Source: Burkholderia sp. BCC1644 | GTDB taxonomy: Bacteria; Pseudomonadota; Gammaproteobacteria; Burkholderiales; Burkholderiaceae | Assembly (NCBI RefSeq): GCF_902833225.1 | Contig: NZ_CADFEI010000007.1 | Span: 186,001 to 250,000, forward strand | Length of the DNA stretch: 64,000 bases | Reading direction: 5' to 3' | Shown here: piece after piece, positions 1 to 9,144 of the stretch | How the letters are laid out: every line of letters begins with the position of its first letter | Position numbering within the stretch: position 1 is the stretch's first letter | Translations under genes and position numbers: made by a program | The notes under the pieces: generated by a model | Database searches by the model: none | What the model was told of the DNA's origin: nothing | The model's input: only the letters and a program-made list of their open reading frames with translations

Positions 1-176
1 CGAAGATACGCGGCCAGCCCGGCGGCCCCGCCGAAGCCGCCGACGCGCACGTCGCAGCGCAGGTCGTCAGGCACCTTGCCGAGGCCGGCCAGGCTATAGA
101 CGTGATGCGGGCCGAGCGCGCGTGCGATCTTCAGCGCGTCGCCGGTGCCGCCGAGCAGCAGGATGCGCACGCTCAT
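1..176 (-). CDS. cobK: Precorrin-6A reductase CobK, N-terminal part (runs off left edge)
   Basis: Reading the complement from the ATG at 174-176 gives [20 protein letters not shown], then about 38 more residues to the window edge. The GGTGDA stretch near residues 9-14 is the nucleotide-binding loop typical of CobK/CbiJ, which reduces precorrin-6A to precorrin-6B with NADPH. The ATG overlaps the stop of cbiD in an ATGA arrangement, so it is the last visible gene of the cobL-cbiD-cobK operon. Only about a quarter of the expected protein (roughly 250 residues) is in the window. Confidence 0.85.
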   Translation of the reverse strand, partial: MSVRILLLGGTGDALKIARALGPHHVYSLAGLGKVPDDLRCDVRVGGFGGAAGLAAYL

Positions 177-1261
177 CGCGCCTCCCCGACGAAGCGGCCC
201 TGCCGGTCGATCGCGAACATCTCGACGGCGACCGACGGCGGCACGATATCGCGTGCGACGCGCAGCGCATGCGCGCAGACGAGATCGCCGAGCGGCACGC
301 CGTCGGCCCGTGCAAGCTTCAACGCTTCCTGGCTCGTGTTCGCGGCGCGCATCGCGGCCTGCAGCGCATCGCTCGCGCCGGCTTCGGCCGCCCATTGCGC
401 GAGCAGCGGAAGGTCGATGCTCGAATGGCGACTGTGCAGGTCGAGGTGACCGGCCGCGAGCTTGCTGAGCTTGCCGAAGCCGCCGCACATCGACAGGCGC
501 GCGACCGGTGCGCGACGCAGGTGCTTGAGCACCGCGCCCGCGAAATCGCCCATCTCGATCAGCGCCATGTCGGGCAGGTGATAGTGCGCGCGCATCGCGT
601 CCTCGCTCGCGTTGCCCGTGCACGCGGCGATATGCGCGATGCCGTTTGCGCGCGCGACATCGATCCCCTGGTGGATCGACGCGATATAGGCCGAACACGA
701 GAACGGCCGCACGATGCCGGTCGTGCCGAGGATCGACAGCCCGCCGACGATGCCCAGGCGCGGGTTCATCGTCTTCAGCGCGAGTGCCTCGCCGCCTTCG
801 ACGCCGATCGTCACGTCGAAGCCGCCCGCGTAGCCCTGCTCGGCTGCGAGCGCTTCCAGGTGCGTCGTCATCATCTGGCGCGGCACCGGGTTGATCGCCG
901 GTTCGCCGACCGGCAGCGTCAGCCCCGCGCGCGTGACCGTGCCGACGCCGGGCCCCGCGTGAAAACGCACGCCGGGCGCCGCCGCGAGCGCGACGCGCGC
1001 GAACACCAGCGCGCCGTGCGTGACGTCCGGATCGTCGCCGGCATCCTTGATCGTGCCGGCTTCGGCGCCTTCGGCCGTGATCCGGCAGAACTCGAGCCGC
1101 ATCATCACGCGTTGCCCTTTCGGCAGCACGATCTCGACCGCGTCGGCCGCCTGGCCCGCGAGCAGCAGCCGCGCGGCGGCGAGCGACGTCGCGGTCGCGC
1201 AGCTGCCGGTCGTATAGCCGAAACGCAGCGGCGCGGGCTGTTCGGGGGTTTCGTCGCGCAT
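173..1261 (-). CDS. cbiD: Cobalt-precorrin-5B C1-methyltransferase CbiD
   Basis: This 362-residue protein methylates C1 of the corrin ring using S-adenosylmethionine. The N-terminal [16 protein letters not shown] stretch (about residues 14-29) is the CbiD hallmark, and the length is normal for the family. The open frame continues far upstream on this strand, but the start at 1261 ([13 protein letters not shown]) is chosen because it forms a TGATG junction with the upstream cobL stop and precedes the first conserved motif by about 13 residues. The end overlaps the cobK start by 4 bases. CbiD belongs to the cobalt-early route and stands in for CobF, which is absent; here it works beside CobG, a gene of the oxygen-dependent route. 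Confidence 0.93.
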   Translation of the reverse strand: MRDETPEQPAPLRFGYTTGSCATATSLAAARLLLAGQAADAVEIVLPKGQRVMMRLEFCRITAEGAEAGTIKDAGDDPDVTHGALVFARVALAAAPGVRFHAGPGVGTVTRAGLTLPVGEPAINPVPRQMMTTHLEALAAEQGYAGGFDVTIGVEGGEALALKTMNPRLGIVGGLSILGTTGIVRPFSCSAYIASIHQGIDVARANGIAHIAACTGNASEDAMRAHYHLPDMALIEMGDFAGAVLKHLRRAPVARLSMCGGFGKLSKLAAGHLDLHSRHSSIDLPLLAQWAAEAGASDALQAAMRAANTSQEALKLARADGVPLGDLVCAHALRVARDIVPPSVAVEMFAIDRQGRFVGEAR

Positions 1262-2541
1262 CACGCGTCCGTTGCGGCCGTTGCGTTCGCCGGGTTCGAC
1301 GAGCCGGCCGTGCCGATCGCCTCGGCCCCATCGGCCGTGCCGGGCTTGCGCACGTCGTACAGCGTGACCGGCAACGGCTGGCGCCACGTATCGAAGCGGC
1401 CGAGCGGTTCCGCATGCGCGAGCGACACGCGCGTGAGCGTGCCGCCGTGCGCGTCGCGCCACGCGGCGAGCGCCATCTCGCCCTGCAGCGTGACCGCGTT
1501 CGCGACCAGCCGGCCGCCGGGTTTCAGCGCTGCCCAGCACGCGTCGAGCACGCCGGGCGCCGTCGCACCGCCGCCGATGAAGATCGCGTCGGGCGTAGCG
1601 AGCCGTGCAAGCGCGTCGGGCGCGCGGCCCGCGACGAGCTGCAGGCCCGGCACGCCAAGCGCGTCGCGGTTGTGTTCGATGAAGCGCTGCCGTTCCGCGT
1701 GCGCTTCGATCGCGATCGCCTGGCAGGACGGATGGGCGCGCATCCATTCGATGCCGATCGAGCCGCTGCCCGCGCCGACGTCCCACAGCAGCTCGCCGGG
1801 CGCGGGCGCGAGGCGGCCGAGCGTCATCGCGCGCAGGTCGCGCTTGGTGAGCTGGCCGTCGTGGCGGTATGCATCGTCGGGCAGGCCCGGCGTCAGCGCG
1901 CGGCGCGGCGCATCGGGGCCGGCCTGGCAGTCGAGCGCGACGAGATTGAGCGCGGCCGTTTCGGCGACGCGCCAGTCCTGCGCGAGGCCGTCGAGACGCC
2001 GTTCGAGCGGACCGCCCAGATGTTCGAACACGCTGATGCGCGTCGGCCCGAAACCGCGCGCGGCGAGTTCGGCCGCGACGGCGGCCGGCGTGCGGCCGTC
2101 GGCACTCAGCACGAAGAGGCGGCGGCCGGGCAGCAGGTGACGCGCGAGCGTCGCGAGCGGACGGCCGACCAGCGAGACCGCGCCGACGTCCTGCAATGCC
2201 CAGCCGAGGCGCGCGGCCGCGAGCGACAGCGACGACGGTGCGGGCAGCACACGCCAGTCATCGGAGGAAAGCTGGCGCGCGAGCGTCGCACCGACGCCGA
2301 ACAGCATCGGGTCGCCGCTCGCGAGCACGCACACGGGCGAGCCGCGCCGCGCGAGCACGCCCGCGAGATCGAACGGCGACGGCCATGCTTCGCGTTCGGC
2401 ACGCAGCCGTGCGGGCAGCATGTCGAGATGCCGCTTCGCGCCGACCACGAGCGTCGCGTCGAGCAGCGCGCGCCGCGCGCTGCGTCCAAGCCCCGCGTAA
2501 CCGTCGTCGCCGATGCCCACTACCGTCAGCCACGCCGTCAT
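1261..2541 (-). CDS. cobL: Precorrin-6Y C5,15-methyltransferase (decarboxylating) CobL
   Basis: This 426-residue protein fuses two domains. The N-terminal half (about 1-200, starting [14 protein letters not shown]) is a tetrapyrrole methylase of the CbiE type. The C-terminal half (about 225-390) is a class I methyltransferase of the CbiT type with [16 protein letters not shown] as the SAM-binding motif. Together they methylate C5 and C15 of precorrin-6B and remove the acetate side-chain carboxyl at C12. The length fits CobL. It is the first gene of the minus-strand operon cobL-cbiD-cobK and ends on a TGATG overlap with cbiD. No riboswitch was seen upstream of it on this strand. Confidence 0.93.
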   Translation of the reverse strand: MTAWLTVVGIGDDGYAGLGRSARRALLDATLVVGAKRHLDMLPARLRAEREAWPSPFDLAGVLARRGSPVCVLASGDPMLFGVGATLARQLSSDDWRVLPAPSSLSLAAARLGWALQDVGAVSLVGRPLATLARHLLPGRRLFVLSADGRTPAAVAAELAARGFGPTRISVFEHLGGPLERRLDGLAQDWRVAETAALNLVALDCQAGPDAPRRALTPGLPDDAYRHDGQLTKRDLRAMTLGRLAPAPGELLWDVGAGSGSIGIEWMRAHPSCQAIAIEAHAERQRFIEHNRDALGVPGLQLVAGRAPDALARLATPDAIFIGGGATAPGVLDACWAALKPGGRLVANAVTLQGEMALAAWRDAHGGTLTRVSLAHAEPLGRFDTWRQPLPVTLYDVRKPGTADGAEAIGTAGSSNPANATAATDA

Positions 2542-2664
2542 GCACCCTTCCCCATCGTTCGATTCCCTGCAATTTGTTGCGATGCGCGGCCGTCGTGCTG
2601 CCGCGCGTTGATCCGTTGACGCCCGTCGCCACCGCCTGCCCGGACGCGCGATGCGGCAGCGATG

Positions 2665-2964
2665 TCAGCCGTGCGGCGCGCCGCCGAGGTAGTTCAGCAA
2701 GGTCAGATACATGCCGGCGATCGCTGCGACCAGCAACCAGCCGAGCAGCAGCCACACGAGCGGCCGCACGCCGCTTCGCCTGAACAGCCAGGTTCCGCCC
2801 GCCACGATCGGCACGACGAGGCCGACGAGCCCGACATTCTTCGGCCACTGCGCGGACGGCGCAAACGGAATCAGCACGAATGCGAGCAGCATCCACGCGG
2901 GGATGGCCAGCAAGGCCAGCGCAATCCCCATGCCGAACAGCTCCGTCCTGCCGAGTTTCATCAT
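2665..2964 (-). CDS. Small integral membrane protein, unknown function
   Basis: The 99-residue product starts MMKLGRTELFGMG and has three hydrophobic segments: about residues 10-34, 42-60 and 68-95. There is no recognisable enzymatic motif. Two adjacent ATGs (2964 and 2961) could both serve; the frame also continues further upstream but with composition unlike a membrane protein, so the start is placed here. It sits 123 bases upstream of cobL in the same direction and might be its leading gene, but nothing in the sequence ties it to cobalamin synthesis. Its promoter side faces the plus-strand riboswitch. Confidence 0.6.
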   Translation of the reverse strand: MMKLGRTELFGMGIALALLAIPAWMLLAFVLIPFAPSAQWPKNVGLVGLVVPIVAGGTWLFRRSGVRPLVWLLLGWLLVAAIAGMYLTLLNYLGGAPHG

Positions 2965-3110
2965 TGCGGATCCCGGCGAATCGCCGGCCGGATGTCGAGC
3001 CGCCAATCGTACCATCCACGCGGCCGCGCGCAGTCCGCCACAGCCGTGCTGCGAGACGGCTGCGGGGCAAACCGCCGATGCCGGATCGTCGCGAAAATCG
3101 GGTATCCTAC

Positions 3111-3285
3111 GGCCGTTCGTTCGCCGGTGCCCTTCGGGGCCGAAGAGGGAACACAGGGCGCGCCACGCGCCGCTGTGGCTGCCCCCGCAACTGTAGACAG
3201 CGAGCCGATCTCCCCCTCATGCCACTGGTTTCACCGGGAAGGCCGGGAGCCGGCGCCGACCTGTCAGCCAGGAGACCTGCCGGCC
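3111..3285 (+). promoter_or_regulatory. Cobalamin riboswitch upstream of cobG operon
   Basis: The core elements of the AdoCbl aptamer appear in order: GGTGCCC with a GAAGAGGGAACACAGG stretch (3125-3157), GCTGCCCCCGCAACTGTAGA (about 3178-3198), GCCACTG with a following GGGAAGGCCGGGAG stretch (about 3221-3250), and the B12-box-like GTCAGCCAGGAGACCTGC (3263-3280). The ends can pair as P1: GGCCG at 3111-3115 with CGGCC at 3281-3285. It lies directly before cobG, so B12 is expected to repress cobG-cobH-cobI-cbiG/cobJ. Confidence 0.92.
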
Positions 3286-3366
3286 AGAAAGTGCGTGCGT
3301 GCCAGTCGGCGTCGGGCGGGGTGTACCGATGCGTTGGCCGCGGCGCGACACTGTCCCGGTATCCCG

Positions 3367-4782
3367 TTGAGTTCCGCCCCCGATTCGATTCCTGCGTCGC
3401 CCGTCGTGCGCCCGTCGGCTTGCCCGGGGCTCGTGCGCGTGGTCGCGGCCGCCGATGGCGGGCTGTGCCGGATCAAGCTGCCGGGCGGCCGGCTCGATGC
3501 GCGCCAGGCGCGCGCGATTGCCGCCGCCGCACGTGCGTACGGCTCCGGCGCGATCGACGCGACCAATCGCGCGAATCTCCAGCTGCGCGGCATTCGCGAC
3601 GGTGCCGCCGATGCGCTGACGCGCGCGTTGCTCGATGCCGGGCTCGGCCCGCGCGCAGAGTCAGCGGCCGAGTCAGCGGCAGGCTCGGCCAACGATACGG
3701 CCGCGCTCGCCGCGAGCGACGACGTCCGCAACATCATGCTCAGCCCGCTCGCCGGGCACAATCCCGCCGCGCTCGTCGACAGCCACGCACTCGCCATTCC
3801 GCTGCTCGACATGCTGGCCGGCGAGCCGCGCCGCGGCGAGCTGTCGCCGAAATTCTCGATCCAGCTCGACGGCGGCGAATCGGTGGCGGCACTCGATCAT
3901 CCGCACGACATCTGGCTGGCCGCATGGCGCCGCGCCGACGGCGCGGTACGCATCGCGGCCGGGCTGGCCGGCTGCCCGCCGGTCACGGATGACGACCGGC
4001 CTGCGTTGGCCGATGTGTCGCCCGATCAGGCTGTCGCGCTGGTCCGCGCACTGCTGCGCGCGTTCCTCGATCTCGCGCCAGCCGATGTCACGCGGATGCG
4101 CGCGTTGCTGGCAACGTGCGGCGAACGCGCGTTACTCGAACGCGCGCGGCACTACCTGCCCTTCCCGCTCACGGCCGATCCCGCGCTCGCCGGCTGGCGG
4201 CGCACGAGCACCGATCGGGCGCTGCGTTTCGGCATGCGCCCGTCGCTCGATGCGGCGCGCGGCAGCGTCGGTGCGCAATGCGTGCTCGGGCGGCTCGACG
4301 CGACGCAGCTGGAGCGGCTCGCCGCACTGGCCGAAGCCGACGGCGACGGCACGCTGTCGATGACGCCGTGGCAAGGCGTGTTTCTGCACGGCGTGCCGAA
4401 CGAACGCGCACCGGCCACGCTCGACGCACTCGCGTCGCTCGGCCTCGTGTGCCGGCCGTCGGACCCGCTTGCGACGCTCGTCGCCTGCACCGGCAGCGCA
4501 GGCTGTGCGAAAGCGCGCGCCGACACGAAACACGACGCGCTCGCACTCGCCGCGCGCATCGGCCATCCGGTCGACGTGCACCTGACCGGTTGCGAACGCC
4601 ATTGCGCGCTGCCGCATCCCGCGACGCATACGCTCGTCGCGGTGGCGCCCGCGCATTACGATCTTTACCGGCGCGACGCGGCCGAGGGCCTCGGCGCCCC
4701 GCTCGCGCGCCATCTGACGATTGACCAGGCCGCGGCCCGTTTGACGGGCGCGCGGCACAGCCAGGACACCACCGATGCTTGA
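3367..4782 (+). CDS. cobG: Precorrin-3B synthase CobG
   Basis: CobG is an Fe-S monooxygenase that converts precorrin-3A to precorrin-3B and is the oxygen-dependent step that sets up ring contraction. The protein resembles nitrite/sulfite reductases. Two repeats of the ferredoxin-like domain surround a C-terminal cluster motif with cysteines in ACTGSAGCAK and TGCERHCALPHP, about residues 375-420, which bind a 4Fe-4S centre. There is no ATG in frame after the riboswitch. The TTG at 3367 (then SSAPDSIPAS) is taken as start; a GTG at 3295, only 10 bases after the aptamer, is the alternative. With TTG the protein is 471 residues, normal for CobG. The stop overlaps cobH by 8 bases. Confidence 0.88.
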   Translation: MSSAPDSIPASPVVRPSACPGLVRVVAAADGGLCRIKLPGGRLDARQARAIAAAARAYGSGAIDATNRANLQLRGIRDGAADALTRALLDAGLGPRAESAAESAAGSANDTAALAASDDVRNIMLSPLAGHNPAALVDSHALAIPLLDMLAGEPRRGELSPKFSIQLDGGESVAALDHPHDIWLAAWRRADGAVRIAAGLAGCPPVTDDDRPALADVSPDQAVALVRALLRAFLDLAPADVTRMRALLATCGERALLERARHYLPFPLTADPALAGWRRTSTDRALRFGMRPSLDAARGSVGAQCVLGRLDATQLERLAALAEADGDGTLSMTPWQGVFLHGVPNERAPATLDALASLGLVCRPSDPLATLVACTGSAGCAKARADTKHDALALAARIGHPVDVHLTGCERHCALPHPATHTLVAVAPAHYDLYRRDAAEGLGAPLARHLTIDQAAARLTGARHSQDTTDA

Positions 4783-5401
4783 CTACATTCGCGACGGGCA
4801 GGAAATCTACCGCCAGTCGTTCGCGACGATCCGCGCCGAGGCCGACCTGTCGCAGGTTCCGCCCGACCTCGAGAAACTCGCGGTGCGCGTGATCCATGCG
4901 TGCGGGATGGTCGACGTCGTCTACGACCTGCGCTTCTCGGCCGGCGCCGGCTCGGCGGGCCGCACGGCGCTCGCGGCCGGCGCGCCGATCCTGTGCGATG
5001 CGAGGATGGTCGCCGAAGGCATCACGCGCGCGCGGCTGCCGGCCGGCAACCGCGTGATCTGCACGCTCGGCGAGCCGGAGGTGCCCGATCTCGCGCGCCA
5101 TCTCGGCAACACGCGCTCGGCCGCCGCACTCGAATTGTGGCGTCCGCATCTCGCGGGCAGCGTCGTCGTGATCGGCAATGCGCCGACCGCGCTGTTCCAC
5201 CTGCTCGACATGCTCGACGCCGGCGCGCCGCGCCCCGCGCTGATCCTCGGTTTTCCGGTCGGCTTCATCGGCGCGGCCGAATCGAAGGCGATGCTCGATG
5301 CCGACAGCCGCGGCGTGCCGTACGTCGCGCTGCTCGGCCGGCGCGGCGGCAGCGCGATGGCCGCCGCCGCGGTCAACGCGCTCGCGACGGAGGTCGAATG
5401 A
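4775..5401 (+). CDS. cobH: Precorrin-8X methylmutase CobH
   Basis: The 208-residue protein moves the C11 methyl group of precorrin-8X to C12, giving hydrogenobyrinate. It matches the CobH/CbiC family over its full length. The conserved [11 protein letters not shown] segment places the likely catalytic histidine at residue 41, equivalent to His43 of the studied Pseudomonas denitrificans enzyme. Later Gly-rich and NAPTALF motifs (about residue 134-140) are also typical. The ATG lies inside the 3' end of cobG, and the stop overlaps the ATG of cobI, so the genes are probably translationally coupled. Confidence 0.95.
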   Translation: MLDYIRDGQEIYRQSFATIRAEADLSQVPPDLEKLAVRVIHACGMVDVVYDLRFSAGAGSAGRTALAAGAPILCDARMVAEGITRARLPAGNRVICTLGEPEVPDLARHLGNTRSAAALELWRPHLAGSVVVIGNAPTALFHLLDMLDAGAPRPALILGFPVGFIGAAESKAMLDADSRGVPYVALLGRRGGSAMAAAAVNALATEVE

Positions 5402-6132
5402 CGGCCGCGCGCGGACGCCTGTTCGGGGTCGGCGTCGGCCCCGGCGATCCTGAACTGATGACGATCAAGGCGCTGCGCGTGCTGCAGGCGGCGCCCGTGG
5501 TCGCGTATTTCGTCGCGAAGGGCAAGAAAGGCAATGCGTACGGCATCGTCGAAGCGCACCTGCTCGACGGTCAAACGCAACTGCCGCTCGTCTATCCGGT
5601 GACGACCGAAGCGCTGCCGCCGCCGCTCTGCTACGAGACGGTGATCGCCGACTTCTACGACACGGCGGCCGAGATCGTCGCCGCACACCTCGACGCGGGA
5701 CGCGACGTCGCGGTGATCTGCGAAGGCGACCCGTTCTTCTACGGTTCGTACATGTACCTGCACGACCGCCTCGCGCCGCGCTACGACACCGAGGTGATCC
5801 CGGGCGTGTGCGCGATGCTCGGCGGCACGGCCGTGCTCGGCCAGCCGCTCGTCTATCGCAACCAGAGCCTGTCGGTACTGTCCGGCGTGCTGCCCGAGCA
5901 CGAGCTGCGCGAGCGGCTCGCGCGGGCCGACGCGGCCGTCGTGATGAAGCTCGGCCGCAATTTCGACAAGGTGCGGCGCGTGCTCGACGAACTCGGGCTC
6001 GCGAAACGCGCGCTGTACGTCGAGCGCGCGACGATGGCGAACCAGCGCATCGTGCCGCTCGACGCGGTCGACCCGATGGCGTCGCCGTATTTCTCGCTGC
6101 TCGTCGTGCCGGGGGAAAAATGGCAAGGATGA
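5398..6132 (+). CDS. cobI: Precorrin-2 C20-methyltransferase CobI
   Basis: This is a tetrapyrrole methylase of 244 residues. [18 protein letters not shown] at the N-terminus (residues 8-25) is the SAM-binding loop, and [10 protein letters not shown] (about 109-118) is the second family signature. It methylates C20 of precorrin-2, the first committed step after CobA. The ATG at 5398 overlaps the cobH stop (ATGA), and the frame matches the conserved start motif. The stop falls within the start region of the cbiG-cobJ fusion gene. The reading frame also runs upstream through cobH, but that portion is a shadow of cobH. Confidence 0.95.
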   Translation: MTAARGRLFGVGVGPGDPELMTIKALRVLQAAPVVAYFVAKGKKGNAYGIVEAHLLDGQTQLPLVYPVTTEALPPPLCYETVIADFYDTAAEIVAAHLDAGRDVAVICEGDPFFYGSYMYLHDRLAPRYDTEVIPGVCAMLGGTAVLGQPLVYRNQSLSVLSGVLPEHELRERLARADAAVVMKLGRNFDKVRRVLDELGLAKRALYVERATMANQRIVPLDAVDPMASPYFSLLVVPGEKWQG

Positions 6133-7838
6133 CGACCCCGCCCGCGATCGTGATTCTCGGTGCGGGCGCGCTCGACACCGCGCGACGCATCCAGGCGCGC
6201 TACCCGGGCGCCCTCGTGCATGGCCTCGCATCGCGCGTAGCCGCCGACGTGCCGTTCGACGAACTCGGCGCACACCTGCGCGAACTCTATGCGCGTGGCC
6301 TGCCGATCGTCGCGCTGTGCGCGGCCGGCATCGTGATCCGCTGCCTCGCGCCCGCGCTTGCCGACAAGGGCGTCGAGCCGCCCGTGCTCGCGGTCGCGGA
6401 AGACGGCTCGGCCGTCGTGCCGCTGCTCGGCGGGCTGACGGGCGTCAACGTGATCGCGCGCGAAATCGCCGAATGCATCGGCGTCGCGCCGGCGATCACG
6501 ACCAGCGGCGAATTGCGCTTCGGCGCATGCGTGCTCAATCCGCCCGACGGCTATGCGCTGGCCGATCTCGCGCAGGGCAAGCGCTTCGTGTCCGACCTGC
6601 TCGCGGGTGCCTCGACGCGCGTCGACGGCGCGGCGTCGTGGCTCGACGATGTCGCGCTGCCGCGCGACGATGCGGCCGCGCATGCGATCCGCGTGACGCC
6701 CGACGCCTGGCGCGGCACACGCGATGAGCTCGTGATCCATCCACGCAGCGTGGTGGTCGGTGTTGCCGAAGATGCCGTGCACGCCGAAGACACACTTGTC
6801 GCGCGCATCGAAGCCATGCTCGACGCACAAGGTCTCGCGCCGCTGGCACTCGCCGCCATCGTCGCGCCGGCATCGGCGATCGGCGACGCCGCGCTGGAGG
6901 AAGCCGCGCAAGCGCTCGGCGTGCCGCTGCGTTTCGTCGATGCCGACAGCGACGCGCCAGCCGATGCAGCCACGCTGCTCGGCCGCACTTTGCGGGTCGC
7001 GCACACGCTGCGCCCCGCATCGAACGGCCTCGCGTGCGCGGTGGCGTCGCATCCGGTCGATCCCGCCACGCTCGGCCGTGCGCGCGGCCGCCTGACCGTG
7101 CTCGGTCTCGGCCCGGGCGCCGCCGCGTGGCGCACGCCGGCCGCACGCGCCGCGCTCGCGGAAGCGACCGACATCCTCGGCTACACGACCTACGTGAACA
7201 TGGCCGGCCCGTTCCGCGGCGACCAGCGCGTGCACGGCACCGACAATCGCGAGGAAATGCAGCGCGCACGCCATGCGTTCGAACTGGCGGCCGAAGGCCG
7301 GCGCGTCGCGGTCGTGTCATCCGGCGACCCCGGCGTGTTCGCGATGGCCGCGGCCGTGCTCGAGGCGCTCGACGAAGCACGCAACCCGCAGTGGGCCGCG
7401 GTCGACCTGCGCGTCGAGCCCGGCATCTCGGCGTCGCTCGCGACGGCCGCGCAAGCCGGTGCGCCGCTCGGCCACGACTTCTGCGCGATTTCGCTGTCGG
7501 ACAACCTGAAGCCGTGGGACGTGATCGAGACGCGCCTGAGGCATGCGGCGCAAGCCGACCTGGTGATGGCGTTCTACAACCCGATCTCGCGTGCGCGGCC
7601 GTGGCAGCTCGACCGTGCGCTCGACATCGTGCGCGCGCACCGTGCGGCCGATACGGTAGTCGTGCTCGGCCGCGACATCGGCCGGCCGGGCGCGACGCTC
7701 GCGACGACGACGCTCGGCGCACTGCGCAGCGATCAGGTCGACATGCGCACGATGGTGATCGTCGGCTCGTCGACGACGCGGCGCTTCGCGATCGGCAATG
7801 CGCGCGAATGGGTCTATACGCCGCGCTGGTATCGCTGA
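6120..7838 (+). CDS. cobJ: Fusion: cobalt-precorrin-5A hydrolase CbiG + precorrin-3B C17-methyltransferase CobJ
   Basis: The 572-residue protein joins two enzymes. Residues 1 to about 315 are CbiG-like: an N-terminal domain ([17 protein letters not shown]), the central motif [15 protein letters not shown], and a diverged C-terminal domain ([17 protein letters not shown] onward). Residues about 325-572 are CobJ, with the methylase motif [13 protein letters not shown], then [11 protein letters not shown] and the [13 protein letters not shown] segment. CobJ methylates C17 and contracts the ring; CbiG opens the delta-lactone and removes the two-carbon fragment. The start at 6120 is preceded by GGGGG at a good distance; ATG 6129 (ATGA overlap with cobI) is an alternative. 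The stop touches the convergent MFS gene with no gap. Confidence 0.92.
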   Translation: MARMTTPPAIVILGAGALDTARRIQARYPGALVHGLASRVAADVPFDELGAHLRELYARGLPIVALCAAGIVIRCLAPALADKGVEPPVLAVAEDGSAVVPLLGGLTGVNVIAREIAECIGVAPAITTSGELRFGACVLNPPDGYALADLAQGKRFVSDLLAGASTRVDGAASWLDDVALPRDDAAAHAIRVTPDAWRGTRDELVIHPRSVVVGVAEDAVHAEDTLVARIEAMLDAQGLAPLALAAIVAPASAIGDAALEEAAQALGVPLRFVDADSDAPADAATLLGRTLRVAHTLRPASNGLACAVASHPVDPATLGRARGRLTVLGLGPGAAAWRTPAARAALAEATDILGYTTYVNMAGPFRGDQRVHGTDNREEMQRARHAFELAAEGRRVAVVSSGDPGVFAMAAAVLEALDEARNPQWAAVDLRVEPGISASLATAAQAGAPLGHDFCAISLSDNLKPWDVIETRLRHAAQADLVMAFYNPISRARPWQLDRALDIVRAHRAADTVVVLGRDIGRPGATLATTTLGALRSDQVDMRTMVIVGSSTTRRFAIGNAREWVYTPRWYR

Positions 7839-9050
7839 TTACGACTGGCGCGCAGGCGTACCGTCGCGCGCGCCGGCATGCAGGATGCCGGCCGTGCTGA
7901 CGGTGCGCCAGAACCGGTACACGAGCACGCCGACGATGGCCTGCGCGACGACCACGAAGGCCACGCAACCGGCCCATCCCCACCGGTGCCAGCCGGGCAC
8001 CGGCAGGATCGAGCCGAGACTGCCGCCGAAGTAATAGCAGCACAGGTAGATGCCGATCGCCGTCGAGCGCGCACTCGACGCCGCCTGCGAGATGAACGTG
8101 TTGGCCGACGCCTGTTCGACGAACACGGCGGTCGAGCTGAGCGCGAGGCCGGCCAGGATCACCGGCACGCTGTCCGACAGCGTCAGCAACGCCCCGCCGA
8201 TCGCGAGCGCGGCTGCAGCGAGCCCCGGTGCGCGCGGGCCGCGATGCCGCGCGAGGCGCCCGGCCAGCGGCGTCACGATCACCGCGACCAGGAACACCGC
8301 ATAGATCGCGCCGATCTCGACCGTGCCGAAACCGAACGGTGCCCGCGCGAGCCGCAGGCCGACGAACGTGAACGTCGCGACCTGCGACGCGAGCACGCAT
8401 GCGCCGATCGCGAACGACGCGAGCAGCGGGCCGCGCGTGACGATGCGCCACGACGGCCCCGCATCCGTATCGCGGCCGGACACCCGCGGCGCGACCGCAC
8501 CGGACGCCGGCAGGCTCGCGTAAATCGCGACGCCCGTGACGAGACACAGCGCCGCGACGACATCGAGCGCATGCCGCCAGCCCCACATCGACGTCAGCAG
8601 GTTCGTCACGAAGCGGCCGGCGAAACCGCCGAGCGTCGTGCCGGCGACGAACAGCGCGCTGATCTCGGCCGACGTGCCGTGATCGAAGCGTTCGCCGATA
8701 TAGGCGATCGACAGCGCAAAGATGAACGGCATGACCAGCCCGGCCGCAAAGCGCGCGCCGAGGAACGACGCGAAGCCCGCCGCATGCGCGGACCAGACGA
8801 CCGGCAACGCGACGGCCATCGCCGCCAGCGAGATCGCGACGCGCCGTTCGATGCGCGCGGCCAGCACGCCGACGAACGGCGCGATAATGGCGACGGCCAT
8901 CGTGGTCGCGCTCACGCCCTGCCCCGCGCGCTCCGCGCTGACGCCGAAGGCCGCAGCGAGTTCGTGCAGGATGCCCTGCGTCGAATAGAGATTGAGAAAC
9001 GCGGCGAAGCCGCAGAGAAAGAACGCGATGCGCGTGGTCCTGTCGTTCAT
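7839..9050 (-). CDS. MFS transporter, YnfM-like
   Basis: The 403-residue protein starts MNDRTTRIAFFLCGFAAFLN and shows about 12 hydrophobic segments in two groups of six, with the loop motif GVLAARIERRVAI after the second segment, as expected for the major facilitator superfamily. Overall it resembles the YnfM/drug-exporter group; the substrate cannot be read from the sequence. The start at 9050 is preferred over an upstream ATG at 9119 because the extra 23 residues are hydrophilic and unlike the family. It is divergent from a LysR-type gene 94 bases away, its probable regulator. The stop codon directly abuts the stop of cobJ. Confidence 0.85.
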   Translation of the reverse strand: MNDRTTRIAFFLCGFAAFLNLYSTQGILHELAAAFGVSAERAGQGVSATTMAVAIIAPFVGVLAARIERRVAISLAAMAVALPVVWSAHAAGFASFLGARFAAGLVMPFIFALSIAYIGERFDHGTSAEISALFVAGTTLGGFAGRFVTNLLTSMWGWRHALDVVAALCLVTGVAIYASLPASGAVAPRVSGRDTDAGPSWRIVTRGPLLASFAIGACVLASQVATFTFVGLRLARAPFGFGTVEIGAIYAVFLVAVIVTPLAGRLARHRGPRAPGLAAAALAIGGALLTLSDSVPVILAGLALSSTAVFVEQASANTFISQAASSARSTAIGIYLCCYYFGGSLGSILPVPGWHRWGWAGCVAFVVVAQAIVGVLVYRFWRTVSTAGILHAGARDGTPARQS

Positions 9051-9104
9051 CGGAAATGCCTGGTCGTCGATGCCGACAGTCTGACGAGCGCGCCGCGCGT
9101 ACGC

Positions 9105-9127
9105 CAATACCGATTTCACCGCTATTG
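9105..9127. promoter_or_regulatory. Candidate LysR-type binding site between MFS gene and lysR
   Basis: CAATA (9105-9109) and TATTG (9123-9127) form an interrupted inverted repeat with 13 bases between them, within the 94-base gap separating the divergent MFS and LysR genes. The spacing fits the loose T-N11-A architecture of LysR sites. The call is inference from position and symmetry. Confidence 0.4.
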
Positions 9128-9144
9128 ATACCGGAACGACAACA

